64,000 bases of DNA from CAXMQS01 sp964195995 (GCA_964195995.1 CAXMQS010000074.1:1-64000), one strand, 5' to 3'. Positions 18,174 to 28,054 are shown, counted from the stretch's first letter. Made by a program: numbers and translations. Notes: generated by a model from the sequence alone, not told the origin.

Positions 18174-20069
18174 GTGAGTGACTCCCCGTTCGCGGCCATC
18201 TATCGCAGATCGCTGGATGACGCTGAGGGCTTCTGGGGAGCTGCCGCGGACGAGATCGATTGGGCCAGGCAGTGGGACGCGGTCCTCGACAGGTCGGCAA
18301 CGCCTGCGGCACGATGGTTCGTCGGTGGCGAGTTGAACACCTGTCACAACGCTCTCGATCGTCATGTTGAGAATGGTCGGGCTGAGCAAGCAGCACTGAT
18401 CTACGACAGCGCCGTAACCGGAGACATCCGGGTCTACAGCTACCGGGAGCTACGTGACGAGGTGGCTCTCTTTGCCGGCGTGCTGAGCCGCAATGGGGTC
18501 GTTCGCGGAGACCGTGTCGTCATTTATATGCCGATGATCCCGCAAGCGGTCATCGCCATGCTGGCTTGCGCCCGGCTTGGCGCGGTTCACTCCGTTGTAT
18601 TCGGCGGGTTCGCATCCAAGGAGCTCGCCACCCGGATTGATGACTGCGAGCCAAAGGTGGTCGTATCTGCCTCGTGTGGGATCGAGGTCGATCGGATCAT
18701 CGAATACAAGCCGCTGCTCGACGCCGCACTCGAGATGACGGCGAACCAACCCGTTTGTGTCGTGTATCAGCGCGAGATGTTGACGGCGGACATGCAACCC
18801 GACCGCGATCGCGATTGGGACGACGAGATGGCTCTCGCAGCACCACACGACTGCGTTCCGGTGCTCGCTACCGATCCGCTTTACATCCTCTACACGTCCG
18901 GCACAACCGGTCAGCCCAAAGGGATCATCCGCGACAACGGAGGCCACGCGGTTGCACTGAAGTGGACGATGAAGAACGTCTACGACGTCAGTCCGGGAGA
19001 GGTCTACTGGGCTGCTTCGGACGTCGGCTGGGTGGTTGGGCACTCCTACATCGTGTACGGGCCGCTTCTTCACGGCTGTACAACCGTGTTGTACGAGGGC
19101 AAACCGGTCGGCACGCCCGACGCAGGTGCTTTCTGGCGGGTCATCGCGCAACATCAAGTCGCGAGCATGTTCACCGCGCCCACTGCAATTCGAGCCATCC
19201 GGCAGCAAGATCCCGACGGAGGACTGATCCCCCAGTATGACCTGAGTGAGTTCCGCTCACTCTTCCTCGCCGGAGAGCGATGCGATCCTGACACGCTGTT
19301 GTGGGCGGAGAGTCATCTAGGGGTTCCCGTAATTGACCACTGGTGGCAAACCGAAACGGGATGGGCCATTGCTACGAGTTGCCTGGGCATGGAAGTGCCC
19401 ACCGTGGTGCCGGGGTCACCGGGCCGACCTGCTCCAGGATGGGACCTGGTCGTGATGGGAATCGACGGGAAAGAAGTCAGGGCCGGCGAGGTCGGTGCAC
19501 TGTGCGCCCGGCTGCCCATGCCCCCGTCGTCACTCCCTACCTTGTGGAACGCAGATGAGCGGTTCGTCGACACATACCTGTCGGGCTACCCGGGATTCTA
19601 TGAGACAGCAGATGCCGGCTTCATCGACGACGACGGGTATGTCCACGTCATGGCTCGTACCGATGACATCATCAACGTGGCGGGACATAGGCTCTCCACA
19701 GGAGCGCTCGAGGAGGTTCTCACTTCTCATCCCGACGTCGCCGAATGTGCGGTGGTCGGCGTCTCCGATCAGCTCAAGGGCCAGGTCCCCGTCGGATTCC
19801 TGGTGCTCAAGGTGGGTGCCGACGGCGAGGAAGACGAGGTCGTGAGCGACGTCGTCGCATCGGTCCGCGAGAGGATCGGCCCCGTGGCGTCCTTCAAGTC
19901 TGCCGTCGTGGTCGATCGGCTTCCCAAAACCCGATCAGGCAAGATCTTGCGTGGCACCATCGCTCGCATTGCTGATGACGCGCCATGGACTGTGCCGGCA
20001 ACGGTCGACGATCCAGTAATCCTCGACGAGATCACAGCGGCCCTCTCGACGATTGGGTATCCCCGATGA
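18174..20069 (+). CDS. prpE: Propionyl-CoA synthetase (acyl-CoA synthetase)
   Basis: A 631-residue AMP-forming ligase making propionyl-CoA (or acetyl-CoA) from acid, ATP and CoA. Seen: an N-terminal ACS cap (FWGAAADEIDW), ATP-binding YTSGTTGQPKG, WWQTETGW, DDIINVAGHRLSTG and the C-terminal KTRSGKILRGT with the catalytic, often acetylated Lys. The overall pattern with a short N-terminus and FVDTYLSGYPGFYETAD is closer to PrpE than to AcsA. The start is fixed by the leaderless pattern. It is followed with a 4-base overlap by a rhodanese gene. Together with the convergent crotonyl-CoA reductase gene it suggests C3/C4 acyl-CoA metabolism. Confidence 0.88.
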   Translation: MSDSPFAAIYRRSLDDAEGFWGAAADEIDWARQWDAVLDRSATPAARWFVGGELNTCHNALDRHVENGRAEQAALIYDSAVTGDIRVYSYRELRDEVALFAGVLSRNGVVRGDRVVIYMPMIPQAVIAMLACARLGAVHSVVFGGFASKELATRIDDCEPKVVVSASCGIEVDRIIEYKPLLDAALEMTANQPVCVVYQREMLTADMQPDRDRDWDDEMALAAPHDCVPVLATDPLYILYTSGTTGQPKGIIRDNGGHAVALKWTMKNVYDVSPGEVYWAASDVGWVVGHSYIVYGPLLHGCTTVLYEGKPVGTPDAGAFWRVIAQHQVASMFTAPTAIRAIRQQDPDGGLIPQYDLSEFRSLFLAGERCDPDTLLWAESHLGVPVIDHWWQTETGWAIATSCLGMEVPTVVPGSPGRPAPGWDLVVMGIDGKEVRAGEVGALCARLPMPPSSLPTLWNADERFVDTYLSGYPGFYETADAGFIDDDGYVHVMARTDDIINVAGHRLSTGALEEVLTSHPDVAECAVVGVSDQLKGQVPVGFLVLKVGADGEEDEVVSDVVASVRERIGPVASFKSAVVVDRLPKTRSGKILRGTIARIADDAPWTVPATVDDPVILDEITAALSTIGYPR

Positions 20070-20479
20070 GTCCTGTAACAACCGGCCATGAGAAGCTGGT
20101 GGCCATCGCGGAGGCCGAGATCCAAACCTTGTCAGTGAAGGAAGCCAGGGCTGCGCAGGCATCAGGAGGGCTCGTGGTGGACCTCCGAGATGTGCGAGAG
20201 GTCAAACGGGACGGAAGGATCCCCGGCTCTTATCACGTACCTCGAGGCATGCTCGAGTTCTGGGTCGACCCAGATTCCCCATATCACCATGAGGCACTTA
20301 CCTCAGCCAACCAGCTGGTGCTCTACTGCGACCTGGGTTGGCGATCGGCCCTGGCCGCCAAGACGCTGCAGGAAATGGGTTTCACCAACGTTGCCCACAT
20401 TGGCGGAGGGCTAGAAGCTTGGAAGGAAGACGGTGGCCCCGTTGAACGCGCCGACGGCCAAGCAGCGAGGCTGATCTAG
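20066..20479 (+). CDS. Rhodanese-domain sulfurtransferase
   Basis: A 137-residue single rhodanese domain: VVDLRDVREVKRDG, IPGSYHVPRGMLEFW, and the active-site loop YCDLGWRS with Cys88 (CxxGxR type). It probably carries a persulfide or acts as a regulatory thiol-sensing domain. ATG 20066 overlaps the prpE stop by ATGA, so the two are co-translated. An upstream in-frame ATG inside prpE is ignored. Partner unknown. Confidence 0.85.
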   Translation: MSPVTTGHEKLVAIAEAEIQTLSVKEARAAQASGGLVVDLRDVREVKRDGRIPGSYHVPRGMLEFWVDPDSPYHHEALTSANQLVLYCDLGWRSALAAKTLQEMGFTNVAHIGGGLEAWKEDGGPVERADGQAARLI

Positions 20480-20497
20480 CCGGTCAGGGAGTCACGG

Positions 20498-21736
20498 TCA
20501 GGTTCCGCCGAGCCCAGGTTCCGGAGCACCGATGAGCGCTACCCGATTTCCGAAAGCACCAACACCTTCCTCCATCTGGTGGTGGGCTTCACCTATGTTC
20601 TCAAATGAGAACACGTCACCGACACAGGGGTCGATCGTGCCGTCGATCACGAGTTGGTTATACGCCAGAGCTTGTTCGTCGTTTGTTCCATGAGAACCCT
20701 GGAGGCGCTTCTGGCGCACCCAGTGGTACCGCAGGTCGGCGACGGCGGTGTATCCGGTCGTTCCTGCACAGATGACGACCATCCCGCCGGGCTCGCACAC
20801 GAAGATGCTGGTGGGGACAGTCGCCTCTCCGGGATGTTCGAAGACGATGTCGGGGTTGCGTCGCTCTCCCAGCTGTTCCCACAACGCCTTGCCGAATGCC
20901 CGGCACCCGTTCGTCCACTCGCGCTGCCCCTCTTCGTCGGTCCAGTGTGGCGGTACCCCCCAATGGTCGAAGTCCTTTCGGTTGATGTAGCCGACGGCTC
21001 CGAGCTGCTTGCAGTATTCACCTCGCTCGTCGCTCGAGACCACTGCGACCGCCCGAGCGCCGTGAGCAACGGTGAGCTGGATGGCCTGGGTGCCGAGGCC
21101 ACCGGATCCGCCCCAGACGAGAACCACATCGCCCTCCTTGACGGTGTTGCCCTCCCAACCGAACAGCATCCGGTAGGCCGTTGCGCCGACGAGGGTTGGG
21201 GCGGCGGCCTCCTCCCACGTCAGCTGTGGGGCCTTGGGCATCACCTGATGGGATTGGGCGACGCAGAACTGACCGAAGGAACCGAAGTTGGTGTTGTAGC
21301 CCCAGATCGCGGCTGATGGTGAGATCATCGGGTCCTTGCCTGCGGCGATAGCCGGGTCAGTGGGATCCCACCATCCGGGATGGGTAACGACCTCGTCACC
21401 GATTGAAATGCCGCCAACGGCGCTTCCGACGGCATAGACGATCCCCGATGCATCACTCCCGCCGATGTGGAAGTCGTATGGTTCGCCAGACTTCTGGCGG
21501 ATCGCGATCACGTCTATCGGGACACCGCGCGCCGCCCAAACGTTGTTGAAGTTGATGCCCGCTGCCATGACTCCAATGAGGACATCATCCGGACCTAGTT
21601 CCGGAACGTCGACGACCTCCGGCTGGAAAGCAGAGTTGGGATCACCGAACCGCTCCTGTCGTATGACTTGGGCGTGCATCTGGTCAGGAACCTCGCCGAC
21701 GGCTGGCAACTGACCGACATCTACGAGCTTGCTCAT
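20498..21736 (-). CDS. ccr: Crotonyl-CoA carboxylase/reductase
   Basis: A 412-residue zinc-free MDR-family enzyme. It reduces crotonyl-CoA with NADPH, with or without CO2 fixation to ethylmalonyl-CoA. Seen: INFNNVWAARG, HIGGSDASGIV, WGYNTNFGSFGQFCV, NADPH-fold VWGGSGGLGTQAIQL, FEHPGEATVPTS and HWVRQKRLQGSH, all typical of Ccr rather than of quinone oxidoreductases. GGAGG sits seven bases before ATG 21736; an upstream in-frame ATG lacks this. Whether it truly carboxylates depends on an Asn/Phe/Glu/His pocket that I cannot align by eye. It faces prpE tail to tail. Confidence 0.88.
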   Translation of the reverse strand: MSKLVDVGQLPAVGEVPDQMHAQVIRQERFGDPNSAFQPEVVDVPELGPDDVLIGVMAAGINFNNVWAARGVPIDVIAIRQKSGEPYDFHIGGSDASGIVYAVGSAVGGISIGDEVVTHPGWWDPTDPAIAAGKDPMISPSAAIWGYNTNFGSFGQFCVAQSHQVMPKAPQLTWEEAAAPTLVGATAYRMLFGWEGNTVKEGDVVLVWGGSGGLGTQAIQLTVAHGARAVAVVSSDERGEYCKQLGAVGYINRKDFDHWGVPPHWTDEEGQREWTNGCRAFGKALWEQLGERRNPDIVFEHPGEATVPTSIFVCEPGGMVVICAGTTGYTAVADLRYHWVRQKRLQGSHGTNDEQALAYNQLVIDGTIDPCVGDVFSFENIGEAHHQMEEGVGAFGNRVALIGAPEPGLGGT

Positions 21737-21802
21737 CGCGTGTCCTCCGCTTGTCCCTCCAGACAACCTACTGGTGTCGAGACCAGGCAGCGCCGGAGTT
21801 CC

Positions 21803-22369
21803 TTAGTCGCCTCGTCCCAACAGCCGCTTGAAGAACTTGCCTATCCAGCTCAACAGGCCGCTGAGGAAGAGAGAGAGGCCCTTTACGTCTCCGGCTTCAA
21901 TGGCGTCAGCTTCCTCGACGGTCTCCGCCGACATCTTGGCCTCTAGGCACTCCACGAATTCGTTGATGAGTCGCTTGGTGATCTCTTCGACCAGACCGCT
22001 TCGTCCGAACTGGGCGATGGCTCCCGACAGTGATATGTCGGCGTCCACCGTCACCGAGGACCCACTGTCGATGGCCGTCACCGCATAGTCGACCTCTACC
22101 TGACCGCGGTTGCCGCCACTGCGGTCGACGCCCTTTCCCGCGATGTGGCCCCTCCGAGCTGCGTTGTCGCGGGTCACCGTGGCGTCACCCTCGAATTTGG
22201 CAGCCATCGGACCCAGCTTGATTTGGACGGAACCTTCGTAGGTACCGTCGCCATGGTCAGCAATGAGCTCAGCGCCGGGGAGGCACTGTGTGACCGATGG
22301 AACATCAGCGAACGCGGTCCACACGGCATCGACTGGCCGCTTTACCTCGAACGTGTTACTCAATCGCAC
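21803..22369 (-). CDS. coxG: CoxG-like SRPBCC protein
   Basis: A 188-residue CO-dehydrogenase subunit G family protein (START-like fold): FEVKRPVDAVWTAFADVP, CLPGAELIADHGDG, then VEVDYAV and ISLSGAIAQFGRSGLVEEITKRLI. The C-terminus (about 165-185) is a hydrophobic/basic helix, LFLSGLLSWIGKFFKRLL, which fits the membrane-recruiting role proposed for CoxG. It starts with GTG behind AAGGGG. It lies on the opposite strand from coxSLM, separated by the HAD gene. Confidence 0.85.
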   Translation of the reverse strand: MRLSNTFEVKRPVDAVWTAFADVPSVTQCLPGAELIADHGDGTYEGSVQIKLGPMAAKFEGDATVTRDNAARRGHIAGKGVDRSGGNRGQVEVDYAVTAIDSGSSVTVDADISLSGAIAQFGRSGLVEEITKRLINEFVECLEAKMSAETVEEADAIEAGDVKGLSLFLSGLLSWIGKFFKRLLGRGD

Positions 22370-22427
22370 CGTTGGCCCCTTCGTGATCTCGACGATAACG
22401 ACCCGTTGGAGGTGACGGTGTGACGGC

Positions 22428-23096
22428 CTAGGCCTGCGCCAGCAGCAGGTCGGTTACGCGCTCGAAGTCCGGTCCAGTGATGTCCGGCTGTGGGAACAGC
22501 GGGTTACGCACCATGCCGGGCCGCATGATGTAGGCACCACGGCAGCCGACGCTCATGGCACCGGCAACATCCCAATCGTGGGCCGCCACCATGGTCATTG
22601 CCGACGGCTCAACTCCCAGCTCGGCTGCTGCCATGAGGTACACCGCGGGGGCTGGCTTGAAGTGGGCCGTCGGAGTGACAGACATGATCCGTTCGAAGTA
22701 GTGGGCGATCCTGGCGCTTGTGAGCTGGTTTTCGGCCGCCTCTTGCGGGGAGTTCGTGAGGGCGGCCATCCGAAACCCCGCGTTCTCGAGCCGATCCAGG
22801 TTGGTAGCGACGTCTTCGTGAGCAGGCAGGCTGGTCATCGCCGCAGCCATGGCGGCCAGGTCGTCAGCAGTCAATGACACCTGGTGCTGCTCCGCCATCA
22901 TTTGTAGCGAGGCTGTACCGACGGAAACGAAATCCTGGTGTTCCCCGATGATCGTCAAGCTGAGCGCGTTGCGCAGTACCAAGCCGAACCACTGCCGGCG
23001 CACACCGACATCGCCAAACATACGCTGGAAGAGCGGATCGAGCGCCCGCAGGTCGAGCAGCGTTTCGTTAACGTCGAATACCAGCACACCGGCCAC
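22428..23096 (-). CDS. Haloacid dehalogenase type II-like hydrolase
   Basis: A 222-residue HAD hydrolase. Seen: nucleophile motif VFDVNETLLD (Asp8, with Asn and Glu at the type II positions), motif II LTNS, motif III Lys in HFKPAPAVY, and motif IV AAHDWDVAGA. The alpha-helical cap follows motif I. L-2-haloacid dehalogenases share all of these, but many actinobacterial members are of unknown substrate. GTG start, with AAGGAG upstream. Its link to the CO-dehydrogenase-like genes is only positional. Confidence 0.82.
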   Translation of the reverse strand: MAGVLVFDVNETLLDLRALDPLFQRMFGDVGVRRQWFGLVLRNALSLTIIGEHQDFVSVGTASLQMMAEQHQVSLTADDLAAMAAAMTSLPAHEDVATNLDRLENAGFRMAALTNSPQEAAENQLTSARIAHYFERIMSVTPTAHFKPAPAVYLMAAAELGVEPSAMTMVAAHDWDVAGAMSVGCRGAYIMRPGMVRNPLFPQPDITGPDFERVTDLLLAQA

Positions 23097-23321
23097 TGTC
23101 GCTCCTTGATAACCGATCCCACGCTAGAGCAACGGTGGGGGACCCGCCGGCTTCTCGCACCCAGGGAGCAGGGTGGCTAGTGTCGACCAAGGACCCCTGG
23201 GAGGCGACGATGGCACAACCCACTGTTTGTGTTGCCCCCTTCGACTTCGTTGTCACCGTCCCCCGCTCTCCCCCGTAGACCGCCGCCAGCATCTGCAATC
23301 GAGTCATCAGAGAGGAGAGGC

Positions 23322-23870
23322 GTGGAAGTATCTATCAAGGTCAATGGCAAGAGTTACGAGCGTGATATCGAGGCGCGCACGTTCCTGGTCGACTTCATTC
23401 GGGAGGATCTCGGTCTAACTGGCACCAACGTGGGATGTGATACCACACAGTGCGGTTCGTGCACAGTCCATATGAATGGGGCGGCCGTCAAGTCATGCAC
23501 GGTGCTAGCAGTGCAGGCCGACGGTGCCTCGATCGCGACTATCGAAAGCTTGGCGAGCGACGGCGAGTTGCACGCCATGCAGCAAGCGTTCACCGATAAG
23601 CACGGGTTGCAGTGCGGCTTCTGCACGCCCGGGATGATCATGACTGCTGTCAAGCTGGTCGAGTCTCATCCGGACATCTCCGAAGACGACATCCGGCACG
23701 GACTCGAAGGCAACCTATGCCGCTGCACCGGATATGAGAACGTTGTGCGGGCCGTGGCTGAGGGGGCCCGCCAGTTCGACCCTCATAGTCCCTGGGAGAT
23801 GGAACCGGCCGAGCACAAGATCACTCTTCGAGAGGCCGAGCGACGCGCTCGGGAGAGGAGCGGAGCATGA
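23322..23870 (+). CDS. coxS: CO-dehydrogenase-like small [2Fe-2S] subunit
   Basis: A 182-residue iron-sulfur subunit of the xanthine-oxidase family. The N-terminal plant-ferredoxin domain has GCDTTQCGSCTVHMNG with the later Cys; the C-terminal helical domain has QCGFCTPGM and GNLCRCTGYENV. It passes electrons from the Mo site to the FAD subunit. The C-terminus extends about 20 residues beyond usual. GTG 23322 is chosen because AGGAGAGG lies just upstream; the longer frame is not supported. First gene of S-L-M, the order typical of form II enzymes. Confidence 0.92.
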   Translation: MEVSIKVNGKSYERDIEARTFLVDFIREDLGLTGTNVGCDTTQCGSCTVHMNGAAVKSCTVLAVQADGASIATIESLASDGELHAMQQAFTDKHGLQCGFCTPGMIMTAVKLVESHPDISEDDIRHGLEGNLCRCTGYENVVRAVAEGARQFDPHSPWEMEPAEHKITLREAERRARERSGA

Positions 23871-26233
23871 CCACCACACAACGAGCGTTCGGCTCGTCCG
23901 TCCGGCGATTGGAAGATGCCCGGTTCATAACCGGGCAGGGCCGGTACACCGACAATCTCACCCAGCCCGGAATGGCCCACATGGTGGTGCTGCGATCTCC
24001 ATACGCCCACGCCGACATCACTGGTTTCGATGCCAGCGAGGCACTGGGGATGCCCGGCGTGGTTGGCGTCTTCAACGGCCAGGACATGGATGATGCCGGA
24101 TTCGGTGCCATGCCGTGTGCCTGGGTCGTTCCCGATTCGGATACCAAAACACCCGCCTACCCGCCGATCGCCATCGGCACGGTTCGATTTGTAGGAGATG
24201 CGGTGGCCATCGTTATCGCGGAAACCGAGGCGCAGGCGCGCGATGCTTCGTACGCGATAGATGTGACCTACGACACACTGGACGTGGTTGTGAACGGTCG
24301 GGACGCCACGCAGGACGACGCTCCGCTCGTGCACGACGATGTAGAGAACAACCAGTGCTTCCACTGGACAGTCAGCGGCGGCGAGGTCGACGCCGCCTTC
24401 GAGCAGGCCGATGTGGTGGTCGGAGAGACCATCGTCAATCAGCGGCTGATCCCGACTGCGATGGAACCGCGAGCTGTTCTGGCGCGGTGGGACTCGGCGA
24501 TGGGTGAGGTGACGATGTGGAGCACCAGCCAGATACCCCACATCACCCGTTTCCTGCTGTCGCTGACCACCCCGGTGCCCGAGCACAAGATCCGCGTCAT
24601 CGCTCCCGATGTAGGCGGCGGCTTTGGATCGAAACTTGCTAACTACCCGGAAGAGAACATGTCCGTGTTCGCTGCCCGCCAGGTTGGCCGACCGGTCAAG
24701 TGGACCGAGACGCGCTCGGAGAACTTCCTCGGCACTATCCATGGACGCGACCACATCGCCGACGTGGAGCTCGCTGCCAAGAGCGACGGCACCGTCCTAG
24801 GGTTGAGGGCTCAGACGTGGGCGAACCTGGGGGCTTACCTGTCTACGGCCTCCACCGGTGTGCCCACAATCCTCCATGGGCTGATGTTGTCCGGTGCTTA
24901 CAACATCCCCGCGATCCATGAAGACGTGTACGGGGTGTTCACCAATACCACGCCGGTCTCCGCTTATCGCGGGGCGGGGAGACCAGAAGCCACATTCATG
25001 GTCGAGCGCATGATGGATCTGTTGGCCAATGAGCTCTCGATGGATCCCGTCGAGCTGAGACGAAAGAACCTCATAGAGCCATTCACCGATGGTCATGAGG
25101 TGGCGACTGGGCTCATCTACGACACGGGGAACTACGAGCCGGCCCTCGACCAAGCTCTCGAGATGTACGGCTACGAGGAGGCACGAAAACAACAGACTGC
25201 GGCAAGAGCCAAGGGTCGGCTCGTCGGAATTGGCGTTACCACCTACGCCGAAATATGCGGCCTCGGTCCGTCCGAAGTGGCGGGCGCGGTGGGGTTCGGC
25301 GGCGGTTTGTGGGAGAGCGCCATCGTGCGTTTCCATCCCACCGGCAAGGTCCAGCTGATGGTGGGGGTCAGCCCTCACGGTCAAGGGGAGGAAACGACCT
25401 TTGCTCAGATTGTGGCCGACCAGCTCGGCGTCATGGTTGAGGATGTCGACGTTGTTCACAGTGACACGGCGCTCACGCCCATGGGTTGGGGCAGCTACGG
25501 CAGCCGTACCACCCCGGTAGCGAGCGGAGCGATAATGGGCGCCATCGAGCAGCTGAAGGAAAAGGGCACCAAGATCGCCGCCCACCTGCTCGAAGCCGCC
25601 GAAGAGGACGTCGAGTTCGCTGACGGTCTGTTCTCGGTAAAGGGCTCACCAGAGCAAGGCAAAACCATTCAGGACATTGCACTGGCTGCCAACACCGCCT
25701 GGAGCATGCCCGATGGAGTTGAGCCCGGCTTCGAAGCGACCGCGTTCTTCGACCCGTCCAACTTCGTTTACCCGTTTGGGACCCACATCGCCCAGGTGGA
25801 AGTCGATCCGGAGACTGGAGAGATCGATTTCCAGCGCTACATAGCCGTCGACGACTGCGGGCCGATCATCAACCCGATGATCGTGGAAGGTCAGATCCAG
25901 GGCGGCATCGCCCAGGGCGCGGCACAGGCTCTGTGGGAAGGCGCCCACTACGACGATCAGGGCAACCTGCTGTCGGGGTCGTTGATGGACTACGCCATCC
26001 CCAAGGCGGACTTCCTTCCCAAGTTCGAACTCGGCAAGACCGAGACGCCGACGGATGTGAACCCGCTCGGCGTCAAGGGTGTCGGCGAGACCGGAACGAT
26101 TGCGTCGACCCCGACCGTGTACAACGCGGTCATGGATGCCTTGGCTCCGCTCGGAGTACAGCAGATCGATATGCCGCTCACCCCGGAGCGGGTGTGGCGA
26201 GCTATCGGCGACGCCTCGAAGGGAGGTAAGTGA
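23867..26233 (+). CDS. coxL: Form II CO-dehydrogenase-like molybdenum subunit
   Basis: A 788-residue catalytic subunit binding molybdopterin cytosine dinucleotide. The active-site loop reads AYRGAGR (366-372), the form II signature; form I CO dehydrogenases carry AYxCSFR. Also seen: VGGGFGSK, GVSPHGQGEETTFAQI, and VKGVGETGTI near the C-terminus with the catalytic Glu. Form II enzymes may oxidise CO weakly or act on other aldehydes or heterocycles, so the substrate is open. ATGA overlap with coxS. Confidence 0.92.
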   Translation: MTTTQRAFGSSVRRLEDARFITGQGRYTDNLTQPGMAHMVVLRSPYAHADITGFDASEALGMPGVVGVFNGQDMDDAGFGAMPCAWVVPDSDTKTPAYPPIAIGTVRFVGDAVAIVIAETEAQARDASYAIDVTYDTLDVVVNGRDATQDDAPLVHDDVENNQCFHWTVSGGEVDAAFEQADVVVGETIVNQRLIPTAMEPRAVLARWDSAMGEVTMWSTSQIPHITRFLLSLTTPVPEHKIRVIAPDVGGGFGSKLANYPEENMSVFAARQVGRPVKWTETRSENFLGTIHGRDHIADVELAAKSDGTVLGLRAQTWANLGAYLSTASTGVPTILHGLMLSGAYNIPAIHEDVYGVFTNTTPVSAYRGAGRPEATFMVERMMDLLANELSMDPVELRRKNLIEPFTDGHEVATGLIYDTGNYEPALDQALEMYGYEEARKQQTAARAKGRLVGIGVTTYAEICGLGPSEVAGAVGFGGGLWESAIVRFHPTGKVQLMVGVSPHGQGEETTFAQIVADQLGVMVEDVDVVHSDTALTPMGWGSYGSRTTPVASGAIMGAIEQLKEKGTKIAAHLLEAAEEDVEFADGLFSVKGSPEQGKTIQDIALAANTAWSMPDGVEPGFEATAFFDPSNFVYPFGTHIAQVEVDPETGEIDFQRYIAVDDCGPIINPMIVEGQIQGGIAQGAAQALWEGAHYDDQGNLLSGSLMDYAIPKADFLPKFELGKTETPTDVNPLGVKGVGETGTIASTPTVYNAVMDALAPLGVQQIDMPLTPERVWRAIGDASKGGK

Positions 26234-27102
26234 TGCAAACTGCACCGTTTGACTACTACAGGCCTGAAACGCTGAGTGAGGCGGTTGATCTCCTGACCAG
26301 CGTCGATGGGGCCCGACCGATCGCAGGAGGCCACAGCCTCCTCCCGGCAATGAAGCTGCGGGTTGCCAACCCGGCTGCGCTCGTTGATCTGGCCCAGATT
26401 CCAGACCTGCGCGGCATCAGCCGGAACGGAGGTTCGCTGAAGATCGGGGCACTCACAACCCATGCGGCTGTTGCGGCCTCGGATGTCGCCAAGTCAGACT
26501 GTCCGGTGCTGGCGGACACGGCATCGCACATCGGGGATCCACAGGTGCGCAATCGAGGGACCATTGGCGGAAGCCTCTCTCATGCCGATCCGGCGGCCGA
26601 TTACCCCGCGCTGATGCGAGCCCTCGGCGCGACAGTCCACGTGACAGGTGCCGGCGGCAGCGAGCGTGCCATTGCTGCCGACGACTTCTTTGTCGGTCTC
26701 TTCACCACCAGCTTAGAAATCGGGGAGCTGGTGACGGCGGTTGAGGTGCCTGTGATGGAAGCGGGACAAAGCGGCGCCTACATGAAGCACCGCCACCCAG
26801 CGTCGAGCTACGCCGTGGTCGGCGTCGCCGCCATCGTGACGGTGGACGGTGGGTCGTGCACCGCGGCCGCCATCGGTGTGGGAGGCGTGACGGGCAAACC
26901 TGAGCGAGCCAGCGCTGCCGAAGCGGCGCTGGTGGGGCAGACGCCCACCGACGAGACCATCGCAGCCGCCGCCGCAGCGGTCGCAGGTGACCTGGCCAAC
27001 CCGATTGGAGATCTGTATGCCTCCGGTGAGTTTCGGGTTCATCTGGCCTCGGTGCTGACAAAGCGCGCTCTGAGTGAGGCATTCGGCGACAGCTCTGCCT
27101 GA
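26233..27102 (+). CDS. coxM: CO-dehydrogenase-like FAD subunit
   Basis: A 289-residue FAD-binding subunit: FDYYRPETLSEAV, the AGGHSLLPAMKLR and RNRGTIGGSLSHADPAADY flavin-binding motifs, then a C-terminal CO-dehydrogenase flavoprotein domain. ATG 26233 overlaps the coxL stop by one base and has GGGAGG six bases before it; the GTG three bases earlier is too close. Completes the S-L-M heterotrimer. Confidence 0.92.
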   Translation: MQTAPFDYYRPETLSEAVDLLTSVDGARPIAGGHSLLPAMKLRVANPAALVDLAQIPDLRGISRNGGSLKIGALTTHAAVAASDVAKSDCPVLADTASHIGDPQVRNRGTIGGSLSHADPAADYPALMRALGATVHVTGAGGSERAIAADDFFVGLFTTSLEIGELVTAVEVPVMEAGQSGAYMKHRHPASSYAVVGVAAIVTVDGGSCTAAAIGVGGVTGKPERASAAEAALVGQTPTDETIAAAAAAVAGDLANPIGDLYASGEFRVHLASVLTKRALSEAFGDSSA

Positions 27103-27157
27103 TCGGGATCGCATCAAGCTGGGCGGGCAACCGCTCGGCTGGACGCGCGACTCCGAT

Positions 27158-27163
27158 TAGGTT
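27158..27163 (+). promoter_or_regulatory. -10 element of the leaderless coxD promoter
   Basis: TAGGTT ends nine bases before the coxD ATG, so the accessory genes may have their own transcript separate from coxSLM. Confidence 0.5.
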
Positions 27164-27172
27164 GCGGGTGCA

Positions 27173-28054
27173 ATGAATAACGTCGATGAGGTACTCCAGG
27201 GCCTGGCGGATCAGCGCTACGTAGCGGAGCGATCGTTGGGCGTTGCGGTGCACCTCGCCCTGCAGCTGGGCAAGCCTCTCTTCCTCGAAGGGGAGGCCGG
27301 CGTCGGCAAGACCGAGGTGGCAAAGGTGCTCGCCTCCATCCTCGACACCCCACTCATCCGGCTGCAGTGCTACGAGGGGCTCGACGTTGGTCACGCCGTA
27401 TACGAGTGGGATTACGCCCGTCAGATGCTGGCCATCCGCCTGATCGAGGCCAGAGGCGAAGGCGCGCAAGCAGGGGTCGACGACATCATGAGTCGCGAAT
27501 ATCTGGTGGCGCGACCGCTGCTGCAAGCCGTGGAGGCGACGGCCAAGGGCGAGCGGCCTGTGCTGCTGATCGATGAGCTCGACCGGGCCGACGAGGAGTT
27601 CGAGGCCTACCTCCTCGAGATGCTGAGCGACTTCCAGGTCACGATTCCCGAGATCGGGACGATCGCGGCGGATCGCCCTCCTGTAGTGATCTTGACCTCC
27701 AACCGGACCCGCGAGATCCACGACGCCTTGAAGCGCCGCTGCATCTACCACTGGATCGACTATCCCAATTTTGAACGCGAAGTCGAGATCGTGCTCCTCA
27801 AGATTCCTGACGTGCCCCAAGAGCTTGCCGCCGACCTGGCCGGTGCGATGGAGAAGCTCCGCTCCATGGATCTCTTCAAGCCCCCGGGCGTTGCCGAGAC
27901 GCTCGACTGGGCGGCGGCCCTGGCTGTGCTGGGCGCAGCGCGCCTTTCTCCGGAGGTAGCGGACGACACGCTGGGCGTGATTCTGAAGTATCAGGAGGAC
28001 ATCGAGCGACTCCGGGCCGGAGGGGTCGAGCAGCTCCTCCCCTCTGTCGGGTGA
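27173..28054 (+). CDS. coxD: MoxR-type AAA+ ATPase, CoxD-like
   Basis: A 293-residue AAA+ ATPase: Walker A GEAGVGKTEVAK, Walker B LLIDELDRADEEFEA, sensor 1 ILTSNRTREIHDALKRRC. CoxD is proposed to help build the [CuSMoO2] centre of CO dehydrogenase, and MoxR proteins work with a VWA partner. Here that partner (coxE) follows with a one-base overlap. Its presence in a form II cluster suggests active-site maturation even without the form I loop. Confidence 0.88.
   Translation: MNNVDEVLQGLADQRYVAERSLGVAVHLALQLGKPLFLEGEAGVGKTEVAKVLASILDTPLIRLQCYEGLDVGHAVYEWDYARQMLAIRLIEARGEGAQAGVDDIMSREYLVARPLLQAVEATAKGERPVLLIDELDRADEEFEAYLLEMLSDFQVTIPEIGTIAADRPPVVILTSNRTREIHDALKRRCIYHWIDYPNFEREVEIVLLKIPDVPQELAADLAGAMEKLRSMDLFKPPGVAETLDWAAALAVLGAARLSPEVADDTLGVILKYQEDIERLRAGGVEQLLPSVG

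Noticed and set aside
23322..26233. A true (form I) aerobic CO dehydrogenase
   Set aside because: The active-site loop is AYRGAGR, not AYxCSFR, and the order is S-L-M.
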